From: Kitasatospora sp. MAP12-44
Lineage (GTDB): Bacteria > Actinomycetota > Actinomycetes > Streptomycetales > Streptomycetaceae
Length of the DNA stretch: 64,000 nt
Reading direction: 5' to 3'
NCBI RefSeq assembly: GCF_029892095.1
Contig: NZ_JARZAE010000004.1
Span: forward strand, 2,666,001 to 2,730,000
Part shown: one piece after another, positions 33,118-41,345 of the stretch
How the letters are laid out: every line of letters starts with the position of its first letter
Numbering within the stretch: position 1 is the stretch's first letter
Translations under genes and position numbers: made by a program
The notes under the pieces: generated by a model
The model's database searches: none
The model's input: only the letters and a program-made list of their open reading frames with translations
What the model was told of the DNA's origin: nothing

Positions 33118-33831
33118 ATGACAGACCCCGGCCCCGGCCCCGGCCCCCGCCCGCACGACACCCGGCTGCCCGGCGAGTCGGCCGCCTACCGCACCGCCCG
33201 CGAGGAACTGCGGCTGGCCGAGGTCGAGTTGATGCGTCAGCGCGAACGCGTCGCCGGCCGGCGCCGCGCCCTCCCGCCGGGCCCCGCGCTGCAGGACTAC
33301 AACTTCCTGGAGGGGCCGGCCCAGCTGGACGGCGGCGACGAGCCGGTGCGGTCCGTCGCGCTGAGCGAGCTCTTCACCGCGCCGGGGCGGGCCCTGGTGG
33401 TCTACCAGTTCATGTACGGCAAGCGGCAGACCAGCCCCTGCCCGATGTGCACGCTCTGGATCGACGGCTTCAACGGCGTCGCCCGACACCTCGCCCAGAA
33501 CATCGACTTCGCCGTGGCGGCCGCCGCCGACCCCGGCCCGCTGCGCGCCCACGCCCGCCGGCGTGGCTGGGACCAGCTGCGGCTGCTGAGCTGCGCGGCC
33601 AACACCTTCAAGTACGACCTGCGCAGCGAGGACGAGCAGGGCAACCAGGACTCCACCGTCTCGGTCTTCACCCGCGACCAGGACGGCACCATCCGGCTGC
33701 ACTACTCGGCCCACCCCCGGATGTCCGAGGACATCGACCAGCGCGGCATCGACCTGCTCTCCCCCGTCTGGCACCTGCTGGACCTCACCCCGCAGGGCCG
33801 CGGGGAATGGTCTGGCGGGCTGGACTACTGA
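33118..33831 (+). CDS. DUF899 family thioredoxin-like protein
   Basis: 237 residues of the DUF899 family, a thioredoxin-fold group close to AhpC/TSA. The active-site-like CPMC pair occurs in FMYGKRQTSPCPMCTLWIDG, and VSVFTRDQDGTIRLHYSAHP is the conserved C-terminal block. Probably a thiol-dependent oxidoreductase; partners unknown. The N-terminus is an unstructured GPGPGPRP stretch. Start at ATG 33118. Confidence 0.85.
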   Translation: MTDPGPGPGPRPHDTRLPGESAAYRTAREELRLAEVELMRQRERVAGRRRALPPGPALQDYNFLEGPAQLDGGDEPVRSVALSELFTAPGRALVVYQFMYGKRQTSPCPMCTLWIDGFNGVARHLAQNIDFAVAAAADPGPLRAHARRRGWDQLRLLSCAANTFKYDLRSEDEQGNQDSTVSVFTRDQDGTIRLHYSAHPRMSEDIDQRGIDLLSPVWHLLDLTPQGRGEWSGGLDY

Positions 33832-33884
33832 CCTCCTAGAGTCGCCGGATGGACCTTGCGGTTCGAGCTGATCGCCGAGCTGCG

Positions 33885-35636
33885 CTAGGGGCGGGTCTGG
33901 TCGCCGCGCAGCAGGGAGGCTCCGGCGGCCAGCAGGGACATCGCGGTCGCCGTCGCGAAGACCACGATCAGGCCGTGGTGGAAGGGCGCGGAGATCAGGT
34001 TGGGGAAGAAGTCCCGGCCGGTCAGCACGGCGACGTTGGACGCGGGCAGGGTGTGCAGCACGCCGGTGGGTCCGAGCAGCGTCTGCACCGGGTTGATGCC
34101 GAGGAAGGCCGAGAAGACGGTCGAGACCGGCGGCAGCGAGGCGGCGTGCTGGGCGACCGCGGCGGGGACGCCCTGGGCCTGGAGTCCGGCGCTGAGGGTG
34201 TGCGGCAGTCGGGCGGCCAGGCCGGCGATCAGCAGCGAGAAGAAGACGCCGATCGACAGCGAGACACCGGAGTTCTGGAAGGTGGAGCGCATGCCGGAGG
34301 CCGCGCCGCGGTGGATCGGCGGGACGCTGCTCATGATCGCCGAGGTGTTGGGCGCCGAGAACATGCCCGAGCCGACTCCGTTGAGCGCGATCAGCAGCGC
34401 GAACGCCCAGTAGGGGAAGGCGATCGGCAGCAGCATCAGGCCGACGAAGCTGGCGGAGAAGACCAGCAGTCCGCCGGTGGTGAACCAGCGCACGCCCAGC
34501 CGGTCGGAGAGGTATCCGCAGAGCGGGCCCGCCGCCAGAAAGCCGGCCGTGAGCGGCAGCAGGAAGATGCCGGCCCACAGCGGCGCGTCGGCGTAGTCGT
34601 AGCCGTGCAGCGGCAGCCAGATGCCCTGCAGCCAGATGATCAGCATGAACTGCAGGCCGCCGCGGGCGATCGACGCGAGCAGCGCGGCGGCGTTGCCGGC
34701 GGCGAAGGAGCGGATCCTGAAGAGCGCGAGGTTGAACATCGGCTGGGCCACCCGCCGTTCGACCAGCACGAAGGCCACCAGCAGGAGCACGCCGCCGCCG
34801 AGGCCGCCGAGCACCTTGGGGCTGGTCCAGCCCATGGTGTGGCCCGCGTAGGGCTGGATGCCGTACGTGATGGAGATCAGCAGCAGGCCGGCGCCGGCGG
34901 CGAAGGTGAGGTTGCCCCACCAGTCGATCCGGGCGCTCTGGCGGGTGGAGGTCTCGCGCAGCGAGCGGTAGGCCCAGATGGTGCCCACGATGCCGACGGG
35001 TACGTTGATCCAGAACACCGCCCGCCAGTCCCAGGCGGAGAGCAGGCCGCCCAGCACCAGGCCGATGAACTGGCCGGCCAGGCCGGCGATCTGGTTGATG
35101 CCGAGCGCCGTGCCGCGCTGGTGGACGGGGAAGGCGTCGGTGATGATCGCGGCGGAGTTGGCCATCAGCATCGAGCCGCCCAGCGCCTGGACGATCCGCC
35201 AGCCGATCAGCCAGAGCGCGCCGGCGCCGCCGTACATCGGGTCGAAGGAGAGCGCGACCGAGGCCAGCGTGAAGACGACGAAGCCGAGGTTGTAGATGCG
35301 CACCCGGCCGACCAGGTCGCCGAGGCGACCGAGGGTGACCACCAGCACGGCGGTGACCAGCAGGTAGCCCATCATCATCCACAGCAGGTAGCTGATGTTG
35401 CCCGGCGCGAAGGGGTCCAGGTGGATTCCGCGGAAGATCGCGGGCATGGAGATGATCACGATCGAGGCGTCCACGGTGGCCATGAACATCCCCAGCGTGG
35501 TGTTGGACAGCGCCACCCACTTGTAGCGGTCCGGCCGCCCCGCCGGGCCGGCCGCCGTACTGCCGTTGCCGGCGGGGCGGCCGGCGGCTGCGGTGGCCCG
35601 GGATGTGTCGGGCTGGGATGTGTCGGGCTCAGACAC
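33885..35636 (-). CDS. MFS drug exporter (DHA2/EmrB-QacA, 14 TM)
   Basis: 583-residue proton-driven efflux transporter with 14 predicted membrane helices. Conserved motifs: VTLGRLGDLVGRVRIYNLGF (motif A loop), GGSMLMANSAAIITDAFP (motif C-like) and INQIAGLAGQFIGLVLGG. A large external loop near residues 485-530 precedes the last helix. Its start overlaps the 3' end of the upstream MarR gene by 8 bp, so both form an operon; this is a typical MarR-controlled multidrug efflux pair. Confidence 0.92.
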   Translation of the reverse strand: MSEPDTSQPDTSRATAAAGRPAGNGSTAAGPAGRPDRYKWVALSNTTLGMFMATVDASIVIISMPAIFRGIHLDPFAPGNISYLLWMMMGYLLVTAVLVVTLGRLGDLVGRVRIYNLGFVVFTLASVALSFDPMYGGAGALWLIGWRIVQALGGSMLMANSAAIITDAFPVHQRGTALGINQIAGLAGQFIGLVLGGLLSAWDWRAVFWINVPVGIVGTIWAYRSLRETSTRQSARIDWWGNLTFAAGAGLLLISITYGIQPYAGHTMGWTSPKVLGGLGGGVLLLVAFVLVERRVAQPMFNLALFRIRSFAAGNAAALLASIARGGLQFMLIIWLQGIWLPLHGYDYADAPLWAGIFLLPLTAGFLAAGPLCGYLSDRLGVRWFTTGGLLVFSASFVGLMLLPIAFPYWAFALLIALNGVGSGMFSAPNTSAIMSSVPPIHRGAASGMRSTFQNSGVSLSIGVFFSLLIAGLAARLPHTLSAGLQAQGVPAAVAQHAASLPPVSTVFSAFLGINPVQTLLGPTGVLHTLPASNVAVLTGRDFFPNLISAPFHHGLIVVFATATAMSLLAAGASLLRGDQTRP

Positions 35637-36078
35637 GACGGGTGATCCTCTCCAGCAGGGGGATGGCGGCGGCCAGTTGGTCCTGCTCGGCGGCGGTCAG
35701 CTCGGCGGAGATGGCCTCGGTGAGGCGTCGCGCGCGCTCCTCGCGGGCGCCTGCGATGCCCTCGCGTCCGGTCTCGGTGAGCGAGAGGACGATCCGACGC
35801 CCGTCGGTCGGGTCGGGCGCCCGGGAGACCAGGCCGCGCTCCTGGAGCACGCCGACGATGGTGCTCATGGACTGCACGCGGATCCCCTCCCCGGCCGCGA
35901 GCTCGGTGGTGGTGGCCGGGCCCTCGCGGTCCAGCCGGACCAGCGCCGAGGTCTGCGAGAGGGTGAGCTCGCCGTCCGGCCGGACCTGGCGCAGCCGGCG
36001 GACCAGGGGGCCGAGGCAGGCGCGCAGGTCGGCCGCGAGGCGTGCGGTCGTACTGGTGGTCGTCACACTTCTCAGCAT
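35629..36078 (-). CDS. MarR-family regulator of the adjacent MFS pump
   Basis: 149-residue winged-helix repressor: recognition region ELAAGEGIRVQSMSTIVGVL and wing DPTDGRRIVLSLTETG. Translationally linked to the MFS gene (8-bp overlap) and therefore its likely repressor, released by a transported compound. ATG at 36078 is used; GTG at 36066 is an alternative. A perfect inverted repeat lies immediately upstream of the start. Confidence 0.9.
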   Translation of the reverse strand: MLRSVTTTSTTARLAADLRACLGPLVRRLRQVRPDGELTLSQTSALVRLDREGPATTTELAAGEGIRVQSMSTIVGVLQERGLVSRAPDPTDGRRIVLSLTETGREGIAGAREERARRLTEAISAELTAAEQDQLAAAIPLLERITRRV

Positions 36079-36079
36079 A

Positions 36080-36091
36080 GACTGCTCAGTC
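36080..36091. promoter_or_regulatory. Candidate MarR operator
   Basis: GACTGCTCAGTC, 5-bp arms around CT, overlaps the translation start region of the MarR gene, and GACTGACTATAG follows. The placement suits autorepression of the MarR-MFS operon. Confidence 0.5.
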
Positions 36092-36100
36092 CAGACTGAC

Positions 36101-36140
36101 TATAGGAGCGAGAGGCGACCTATAGGAGCGGGAGGCGACG
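36101..36140. repeat. Imperfect 20-bp tandem duplication (TATAGGAGCG units)
   Basis: Two adjacent copies of TATAGGAGCGRGAGGCGACS, differing at two positions, in the intergenic region between the MarR gene and the EamA transporter. Confidence 0.8.
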
Positions 36141-36270
36141 GCGGAGATGCCGACCCCAGTTCAGCCCCTACTTCACGCGCTGGCTGCAACTCGGTTTTAG
36201 GGGTGAGTAATTCGGGGCACGGACCGCCGATCGTATTCATGACACAGCGCCGATGCCGTAGCTTGCCAGC

Positions 36271-37161
36271 ATGGATCTCACCGTGACAGAGGCAGAGAAG
36301 TCCAGGTTGGATGGCAAGGCGATAGCCGCGGCGTCGGTGACGGTGGTGCTGTGGGCCTCGGCGTTCGTGGCCATCCGTGAGGCCGGCGGCCACTTCAGCC
36401 CGGGGGCGCTGGCGCTCGGACGGCTGTCGGTGGGGGCGCTGGCCCTGCTGGTGCTGTGGGCGGTACGCGGCGAGGGGTTGCCGCCGCGGGCGGCCTGGCC
36501 GGGGATCGCGGCTTCGGGCGTGCTGTGGTTCGGGCTGTACATGGTGGCGCTGAACTGGGGTGAGCAGAAGGTCGACGCGGGGACCTCCGCGATGGTGGTG
36601 AACATCGGGCCGGTGCTGATCGCCCTGCTCGGCGGGTGGCTGCTCAAGGAGGGGTTCCCGCCCAAGCTGATGGCCGGCATGGCGGTGTCGTTCGCCGGCG
36701 CCGTCGTGGTGGGCATCTCGATGTCGAGCGGGGGCGGCAGTTCGGTGCTCGGCATCGTGCTCTGCCTGCTCGCGGCGGCGACCTACGCCAGCGGCGTGGT
36801 GAGCCAGAAGCCCGCGCTGCGGCATGCCTCCGCGTTGCAGGCCACCACCTTCGGATGTCTGGTCGGGGCAGTGCTCTGCCTGCCGTTCGCCGGTCAACTG
36901 GTGTCGCAGGTCGCCAAGGCGCCGGCCTCCGCCTCGCTCAACATCGTCTATCTGGGCCTGTTTCCCACCGCGTTGGGCTTCACCACCTGGGCCTACGCGC
37001 TGTCGCGCACCACCGCGGGCAAGATGGGCGCCACCACCTACGCGGTGCCGGCCCTGGTGGTCGTGATGGCCTGGATGACGCTGGGCGAGGTGCCCGGCTG
37101 GCTGACCCTGGCGGGCGGGGCGCTCTGCCTGGGCGGCGTCGCGGTCAGCCGGCGGCGCTGA
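36271..37161 (+). CDS. EamA/DMT family transporter
   Basis: 296-residue membrane protein with ten hydrophobic segments arranged as two EamA repeats (about residues 12-145 and 155-290; GVLWFGLYMVALNWGEQKVDA at the first repeat's end). Drug/metabolite transporters of this type export amino acids or other small metabolites; the substrate is unknown. It ends 25 bp from the convergent LuxR-type gene and is probably outside the biosynthetic cluster, although a role as an exporter is possible. Confidence 0.88.
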   Translation: MDLTVTEAEKSRLDGKAIAAASVTVVLWASAFVAIREAGGHFSPGALALGRLSVGALALLVLWAVRGEGLPPRAAWPGIAASGVLWFGLYMVALNWGEQKVDAGTSAMVVNIGPVLIALLGGWLLKEGFPPKLMAGMAVSFAGAVVVGISMSSGGGSSVLGIVLCLLAAATYASGVVSQKPALRHASALQATTFGCLVGAVLCLPFAGQLVSQVAKAPASASLNIVYLGLFPTALGFTTWAYALSRTTAGKMGATTYAVPALVVVMAWMTLGEVPGWLTLAGGALCLGGVAVSRRR

Positions 37162-37186
37162 GCACAGGGCCGCAGCGGGGCCGCCG

Positions 37187-38068
37187 TCAGAGCACGAGGA
37201 CGGTCTCGCTGCGGCCGAGCAGGAAGCCCAGGTGCAGCCGGTTCTTCGCTCCCACACCGTCCTTGAGGTGCGCGACGTGGGCCTGGAGCGAGCGCTCGCT
37301 GATGCCGAGACGCCGCGCGATGACCTTGTCGGAGTGGCCCTCCACCAGTAGCCGGCGGACGGCGTCACGGATCGAGGGGACGACCTCGGGTGCCGCGCCC
37401 GCCGCGTGGATCGGCACGAAGGGGAACGGCTCGGCCCGGTCCCAGGAGCGCTCGAAGACGTCGCTGAGGAAGCGGACGACCGACGGCTCCTTGATCATCA
37501 CGGCCACCGTGCGGTCGTCGTTGGCCGAGATGAAGGCGGTGGCACGGTCGATGACGATCAGCCGGTCGAAGAACTCGGCCAGCGTACGCACCTGCACGCC
37601 GTAGTCGGTGACCGTGCGGACGTAGTCCTTGGTGGCCTCGTCGAACCTGGTGGTGTGCTGGTAGAGCGTGCGCATCGCGACGCCGCCGGCGATCTGGCGG
37701 CGGACCGACTCCAGGGCGTCGTCCAGCACGGCCCTGGGGCGCGGCCCGTCGGGCTGGGCGGTGAGGATCTCCCGCTCGGCGCCGTCCAGCGTCGACTGGA
37801 TGGTGCGGTTGATCTCCGGAAGGCTGTAGAGGTAGACCACCGCGGCCCCGGGAGGGGACTCGACCGGAGCGGCGGCGGCAGCATGGACGGCCTGTTCCAG
37901 GGCCTGCCGGGAGAGCTGGGCCAGCGCCTCCGCGACCACCTTCAGCGGGTCCGGGTAGTCGGCCGGCCGAGCGCCTGCCAGGAGGCCCGCCGGTACACCC
38001 GCCGGTACGTCAGGAAGGCTTCCCGGCAGCTGAGTCGAGCCATCCGTTTTGCCTGCTTGTGTACCCAT
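37187..38068 (-). CDS. LuxR-type regulator with TrmB/PLD-like middle domain, probable cluster regulator
   Basis: 293 residues. The C-terminal 65 residues are a LuxR-type helix-turn-helix (HSDKVIARRLGISERSLQAH and a following DGVGAKNRLHLG). The middle domain (about 80-215) resembles the effector domain of TrmB-like regulators with a phospholipase-D-like fold (VYLYSLPEINRTIQSTLDGA, DRLIVIDRATAFISA). No receiver domain. This regulator type often controls NRPS clusters in Streptomyces. Divergent from the biosynthetic genes across 204 bp and the only regulator in the cluster, hence the likely activator. Start at ATG 38068 with GAGGGG upstream. Confidence 0.85.
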   Translation of the reverse strand: MGTQAGKTDGSTQLPGSLPDVPAGVPAGLLAGARPADYPDPLKVVAEALAQLSRQALEQAVHAAAAAPVESPPGAAVVYLYSLPEINRTIQSTLDGAEREILTAQPDGPRPRAVLDDALESVRRQIAGGVAMRTLYQHTTRFDEATKDYVRTVTDYGVQVRTLAEFFDRLIVIDRATAFISANDDRTVAVMIKEPSVVRFLSDVFERSWDRAEPFPFVPIHAAGAAPEVVPSIRDAVRRLLVEGHSDKVIARRLGISERSLQAHVAHLKDGVGAKNRLHLGFLLGRSETVLVL

Positions 38069-38272
38069 AAAGACCCCTCGACTTATGGCAATGCGGAGAC
38101 CCGAACCGTCGTAGATCTGTCTGCGCAGGCGCGAGCGAGGGAGAGTTGGAGCTGCGGGCAAGGGGCCGCGGAAGATCGCAGGGCCCCACGGAACGCACCG
38201 GCAAGACGTACGCGAAATTCGCCGAACGCGTTCCGGACACCTTCGACATGCCTTCGACAGGACAGGACTGCC
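38069..38272. promoter_or_regulatory. Divergent promoter region of the biosynthetic cluster
   Basis: Non-coding 204 bp between the regulator and the first biosynthetic-strand gene. It contains a tandem repeat CCTTCGACA-NN-CCTTCGACA (38240-38259) 13 bp before the first start codon and a GTAGATCTG element near 38110. It should hold both promoters and the regulator's binding sites. Confidence 0.6.
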
Positions 38273-38497
38273 ATGCGTCAGAACAGCTCGGTCTCCCCCG
38301 TCAACACCACCCCTGCCGCTCGCGTTCTCGTCCCGCTGCTGATCGCGCTGTTCGCCGTCGCGGCCCTGCTGGCCGGTACCGGATCCCTCGGTGGTGCGCT
38401 CAGCCCCTCCGCCTCGGTGACCCGCCCGCTGGCCGACGTCGGCTGGAACTCCACGCCCGCCGATCCGACCACGCCCGCTCCGACTTCTGCCCCCTGA
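38273..38497 (+). CDS. Small membrane-anchored or secreted Pro/Thr-rich peptide
   Basis: 74 residues. A 17-residue polar N-terminus, one hydrophobic helix (VLVPLLIALFAVAALLAG, about residues 18-36), then a Ser/Pro/Thr-rich tail ending TTPAPTSAP. It could be a signal peptide with a short secreted product or a single-pass membrane peptide. No homologue recognised. First gene on the cluster strand, preceded by AGGAC and 66 bp upstream of the thioesterase. A structural-peptide role is unlikely given its composition. Confidence 0.5.
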   Translation: MRQNSSVSPVNTTPAARVLVPLLIALFAVAALLAGTGSLGGALSPSASVTRPLADVGWNSTPADPTTPAPTSAP

Positions 38498-38563
38498 CCG
38501 TATCCCGGTCCCGCGGGCGAACGGCACCCCAGACCACCCCCTAGCAGGAAGCGACTGCCAACC

Positions 38564-39352
38564 ATGCTCGACTCGCCGTGGTTCGTCTCCCGCGCCGCAG
38601 GTGGCCCCCGGGAACTCACCGTCTTCTGCTTCCCGCACGCCGGCGGCAACGCCCGGACCTTCCTGGGCTGGCAGCAGCACCTCGCCACCGAGGCCCAACT
38701 CGTCGGGGTGACCATGCCCGGACGCGGCCTGCGGCACGCCGAGCCGGCCCCTGCGAGCGTCGCCGAGCTGGCCGACCGGGCAGCCGAGGCGATCGCCGCG
38801 GCGGTGGACCACCGGCCCTTCTACCTGCTCGGCCACAGCTTCGGCGCCATCCTCGCCTTCGAGGTCGCCCGCCGGCTGCGCGACCTGCCGGGGCTGCGCC
38901 GGCTGATCGCCTCCGGCTGCTCCGCGCCGGTCCTGCTGCCCACCGACCGCGTGGTGCGCACCGCCAGGCTGACCGGCCAGGCCTTCACCGAGGCCGTCGG
39001 CTTCTTCGGCGGGCTGCCGCCCGAGGTGGTCGCCGACGAGGAGCTGCAGGACCTGCTGCTGCCCGGCCTGCGCGCCGACTTCCGCCTGGTGGCCGGCTAC
39101 CGCTACCGTCCCGCCGCCCCGCTGCCGATCGAGGTCGCCCTGATCAACGGCCGCGACGATCCGCACATCGGCGCGGCCGAACTGCGGCTGTGGGAGCGCG
39201 AATGCGAGGGCCTGCCGCGCTACCACTGGGCCGACGGCGGCCACTTCTACTTCGAGCCGGACCCCGCCCCGATCGTCGACCTGGTGCGCTCACTCATTCG
39301 CAGTGACTCCGGCGCGGCCCGCCACCTCGACGAACACATTGAACTTATCTAG
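38564..39352 (+). CDS. Type II thioesterase
   Basis: 262-residue alpha/beta hydrolase that clears mis-primed carrier proteins on NRPS/PKS lines. Opening VFCFPHAGGNARTF, nucleophile in GHSFGA (Ser near residue 91), Asp in NGRDDPH and His in GGHFYFEPD complete the triad. Stand-alone TEs of this length work in trans; here clients would be the NRPS PCP, the free ACP and the carrier domain on the hydrazine synthetase. No TE domain exists on the NRPS, so it might also release product. Confidence 0.92.
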   Translation: MLDSPWFVSRAAGGPRELTVFCFPHAGGNARTFLGWQQHLATEAQLVGVTMPGRGLRHAEPAPASVAELADRAAEAIAAAVDHRPFYLLGHSFGAILAFEVARRLRDLPGLRRLIASGCSAPVLLPTDRVVRTARLTGQAFTEAVGFFGGLPPEVVADEELQDLLLPGLRADFRLVAGYRYRPAAPLPIEVALINGRDDPHIGAAELRLWERECEGLPRYHWADGGHFYFEPDPAPIVDLVRSLIRSDSGAARHLDEHIELI

Positions 39353-39408
39353 GTGTTGTCCACAGTGCCGCCATCCGACGGCACCGGCACACCAGAGAGG
39401 AACCCCCG

Positions 39409-40326
39409 ATGCAACTGGCCGCAGCGGACCAGAATCGGCGAGGCATCGCCTTCCGTGAACTGCACCACGGCCCCCGGGCGTTCGTGATCCCCAACCCCTG
39501 GGACGCCGGAACGGCCAAGCTGCTGGCCGGTCTTGGCCACCCCGCACTGGCCACCACCAGCGCCGGCCTCGCCTTCGCGCTCGGCCGGTCGGACGGCGCC
39601 AACCTGGTCGACCGGGCCGACACGCTGGCCAACGCCCGGGCGATCGTGGCGGCGACGCCGCTGCCGGTCTCCGCGGATCTGGAGAGCGGGTTCGGGCCGA
39701 CGCCGCTGGACGTGGCCGAGACCATCCGGCTGGCCGCCGAGGCCGGTCTGGTCGGCGGCTCCATCGAGGACGCCACCGGCGACCCCGACCGTCCGATCCA
39801 CTCCTTCGAGGCGGCGGTCGAACGGGTCACCGCGGCCGCCGAGGCGGCGCGCGGGCTGGGCTTCCCGTTCACGCTGACGGCCCGCTGCGAGAACTACCTG
39901 TACGGCCGCCCGGACCTCAAGGACACCATCCGCAGGCTGCAGGCCTTCGAGGCGGCCGGCGCGGACGTGCTGTACGCACCGGGGCTGCCCGACGCGGAGG
40001 CGATCCGCGCGGTCTGCGAGTCGGTCGGCCGGCCGGTCAACGTGCTGGCGGGCGGCGCCGGACCGCGGCTGACCGTGGACGAGTTGAGCGAGCTGGGCGT
40101 CCGCCGGATCAGCCTGGGATCGGCGCTCGCCCGAGCCGCGCTGGGGGCCGTGCTGCGAGCCGTGCGGGAGATCGGGCAGGACGGGACCTTCGGCTTCGGC
40201 GCCGACGCACTGCCCTACGGCGACGCCAACCAGCTGATGGCCGACGAACCGACGGCCGACCGGCCAGTGATCAGCCACCTGACGGACCGGGACGACGATC
40301 CCGGCGAAACCCGGAGGACTCCATGA
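39409..40326 (+). CDS. Isocitrate lyase / PEP mutase superfamily protein
   Basis: 305-residue TIM-barrel enzyme acting on C-C or C-P bonds alpha to a carboxylate. Conserved blocks: VIPNPWDAGTAKLLAG at the N-terminus, VSADLESGFG with the metal-binding Asp, and GGSIEDATGD. The EDKxxxxxN loop of true PEP mutase and the KKCGH motif of isocitrate lyase are absent, so this belongs to the poorly characterised lyase branch (as in 2-methylisocitrate or oxaloacetate-type lyases). It overlaps the KAS III-like gene by ATGA and so probably supplies or trims a small carboxylic acid in the pathway. Confidence 0.82.
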   Translation: MQLAAADQNRRGIAFRELHHGPRAFVIPNPWDAGTAKLLAGLGHPALATTSAGLAFALGRSDGANLVDRADTLANARAIVAATPLPVSADLESGFGPTPLDVAETIRLAAEAGLVGGSIEDATGDPDRPIHSFEAAVERVTAAAEAARGLGFPFTLTARCENYLYGRPDLKDTIRRLQAFEAAGADVLYAPGLPDAEAIRAVCESVGRPVNVLAGGAGPRLTVDELSELGVRRISLGSALARAALGAVLRAVREIGQDGTFGFGADALPYGDANQLMADEPTADRPVISHLTDRDDDPGETRRTP

Positions 40327-41273
40327 ACCGCCCGGCCGCCCTGCTGCAGGCGCCGCACTACGTGCTCGGCGAGATCGAGACGGACCACCGCGAGATCGAG
40401 GGTCTGGCCGAGCGGGCCGCCGAGCTGAAGATGGTGCCCCAGGCCAAGCTCTGGGGCTGGGGCACCGTCCGGCGCACCAAGCGGACCCTCGAGGAGCTCG
40501 CCGTCGAGAGCGGCACCGCGACCCTGCGCCTCGCGGGGGTGGCGGCGGAGTCAGTGGACGCGCTGGTGCTCTGCTCGACCCGGTTCCCCGGCGGGCCGCG
40601 GACGCACGGGCAGTTCGTGGAGCGGATCATGTCCGGGCTCGGCCTGGACCGGGCCGCCTACCTGGGGGTGACCCTCAACCGCTGCACCAACCTGCTGGTG
40701 GCGCTGGAGACGGCGCGGGCCCTGGTCGTCTCCGGGCGCCACCGCAGGGTGCTGGTGGTCACCACCGACCTGATCGAGGACGAGGTCGAGCGGATGGAGA
40801 GCTTCGCACTCTTCAGCGACAGCGCCGCCAGCTGCCTGGTGACGGCTGGCGACAGTGAGCCGGCCGACGGCGAGCCGGCGGACGGTCTGCGGTACGAGAT
40901 CCTCTCCACCGCGAGCGCCCAGGAGGCCGCCGCGCTGGACTGGTCGCACGAGATCAGCGCCGACCTGGCCCGCGAGGCCAACGCCCGCCTGCTGGAGCCG
41001 GTCGGCCTCACGGTCGGCGACATCGACGGTCTGCTGCACGCCAACCTCTTCCTGCCGCTGGTGACGATGAAGGAGCGGCAGGCCGGTTTCAGCGCCAAGC
41101 AGCTCTACACGGCGAACGTCACCCGAGTCGGCCACTGCTTCGCCGCGGACCCGCTGGTCAACCTGGTGGACCAGGAGGAGGCCGGCCGGATCCGCGAGGG
41201 CGGGCACTACGTGCTGGCCGTGAGCGTCCCCGGCTCCCGGGTCACCGTGCTGCTGCGCCGACTGGCCCGCTGA
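40323..41273 (+). CDS. Divergent ketoacyl-ACP synthase III-like enzyme
   Basis: 316-residue thiolase-fold enzyme. The likely nucleophile is the Cys of VTLNRCTNLLVALETA (near 121), in the position of the FabH catalytic Cys. His of GLLHANLF (near 238) matches the FabH His. The third position, Asn in FabH, falls in TRVGHCFAADP where no NxGNTS motif is present. This pattern suggests an acyltransferase or altered Claisen chemistry, as in CerJ-type KAS III enzymes that make esters or amides, not standard chain initiation. Its partner may be the free ACP or CoA esters made by the ligase. Overlaps the preceding lyase gene. Confidence 0.8.
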   Translation: MNRPAALLQAPHYVLGEIETDHREIEGLAERAAELKMVPQAKLWGWGTVRRTKRTLEELAVESGTATLRLAGVAAESVDALVLCSTRFPGGPRTHGQFVERIMSGLGLDRAAYLGVTLNRCTNLLVALETARALVVSGRHRRVLVVTTDLIEDEVERMESFALFSDSAASCLVTAGDSEPADGEPADGLRYEILSTASAQEAAALDWSHEISADLAREANARLLEPVGLTVGDIDGLLHANLFLPLVTMKERQAGFSAKQLYTANVTRVGHCFAADPLVNLVDQEEAGRIREGGHYVLAVSVPGSRVTVLLRRLAR

Positions 41274-41345
41274 CTCCAACACCAGTCCATCCCACCCCCG
41301 CCCCGCCGTGCTTCGCCATGCCCTGACACCCTTGATGGAGCCTCC

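Noticed and set aside
36271..37161. EamA transporter as the cluster exporter
   Set aside because: It is convergent with the cluster regulator and outside the co-directional operon, whereas an MFS exporter gene overlaps the ATP-grasp gene inside it.
37187..39244. 685-residue minus-strand protein including the regulator
   Set aside because: Only the part from the ATG at 38068 has regulator homology; the upstream part is the reverse complement of the thioesterase and peptide genes.
39409..40326. PEP mutase homologue suggesting a phosphonate cluster
   Set aside because: The EDKxxxxxN loop of true PEP mutase is absent and there is no phosphonopyruvate decarboxylase or other phosphonate gene nearby; it is a general member of the isocitrate lyase/PEP mutase superfamily.
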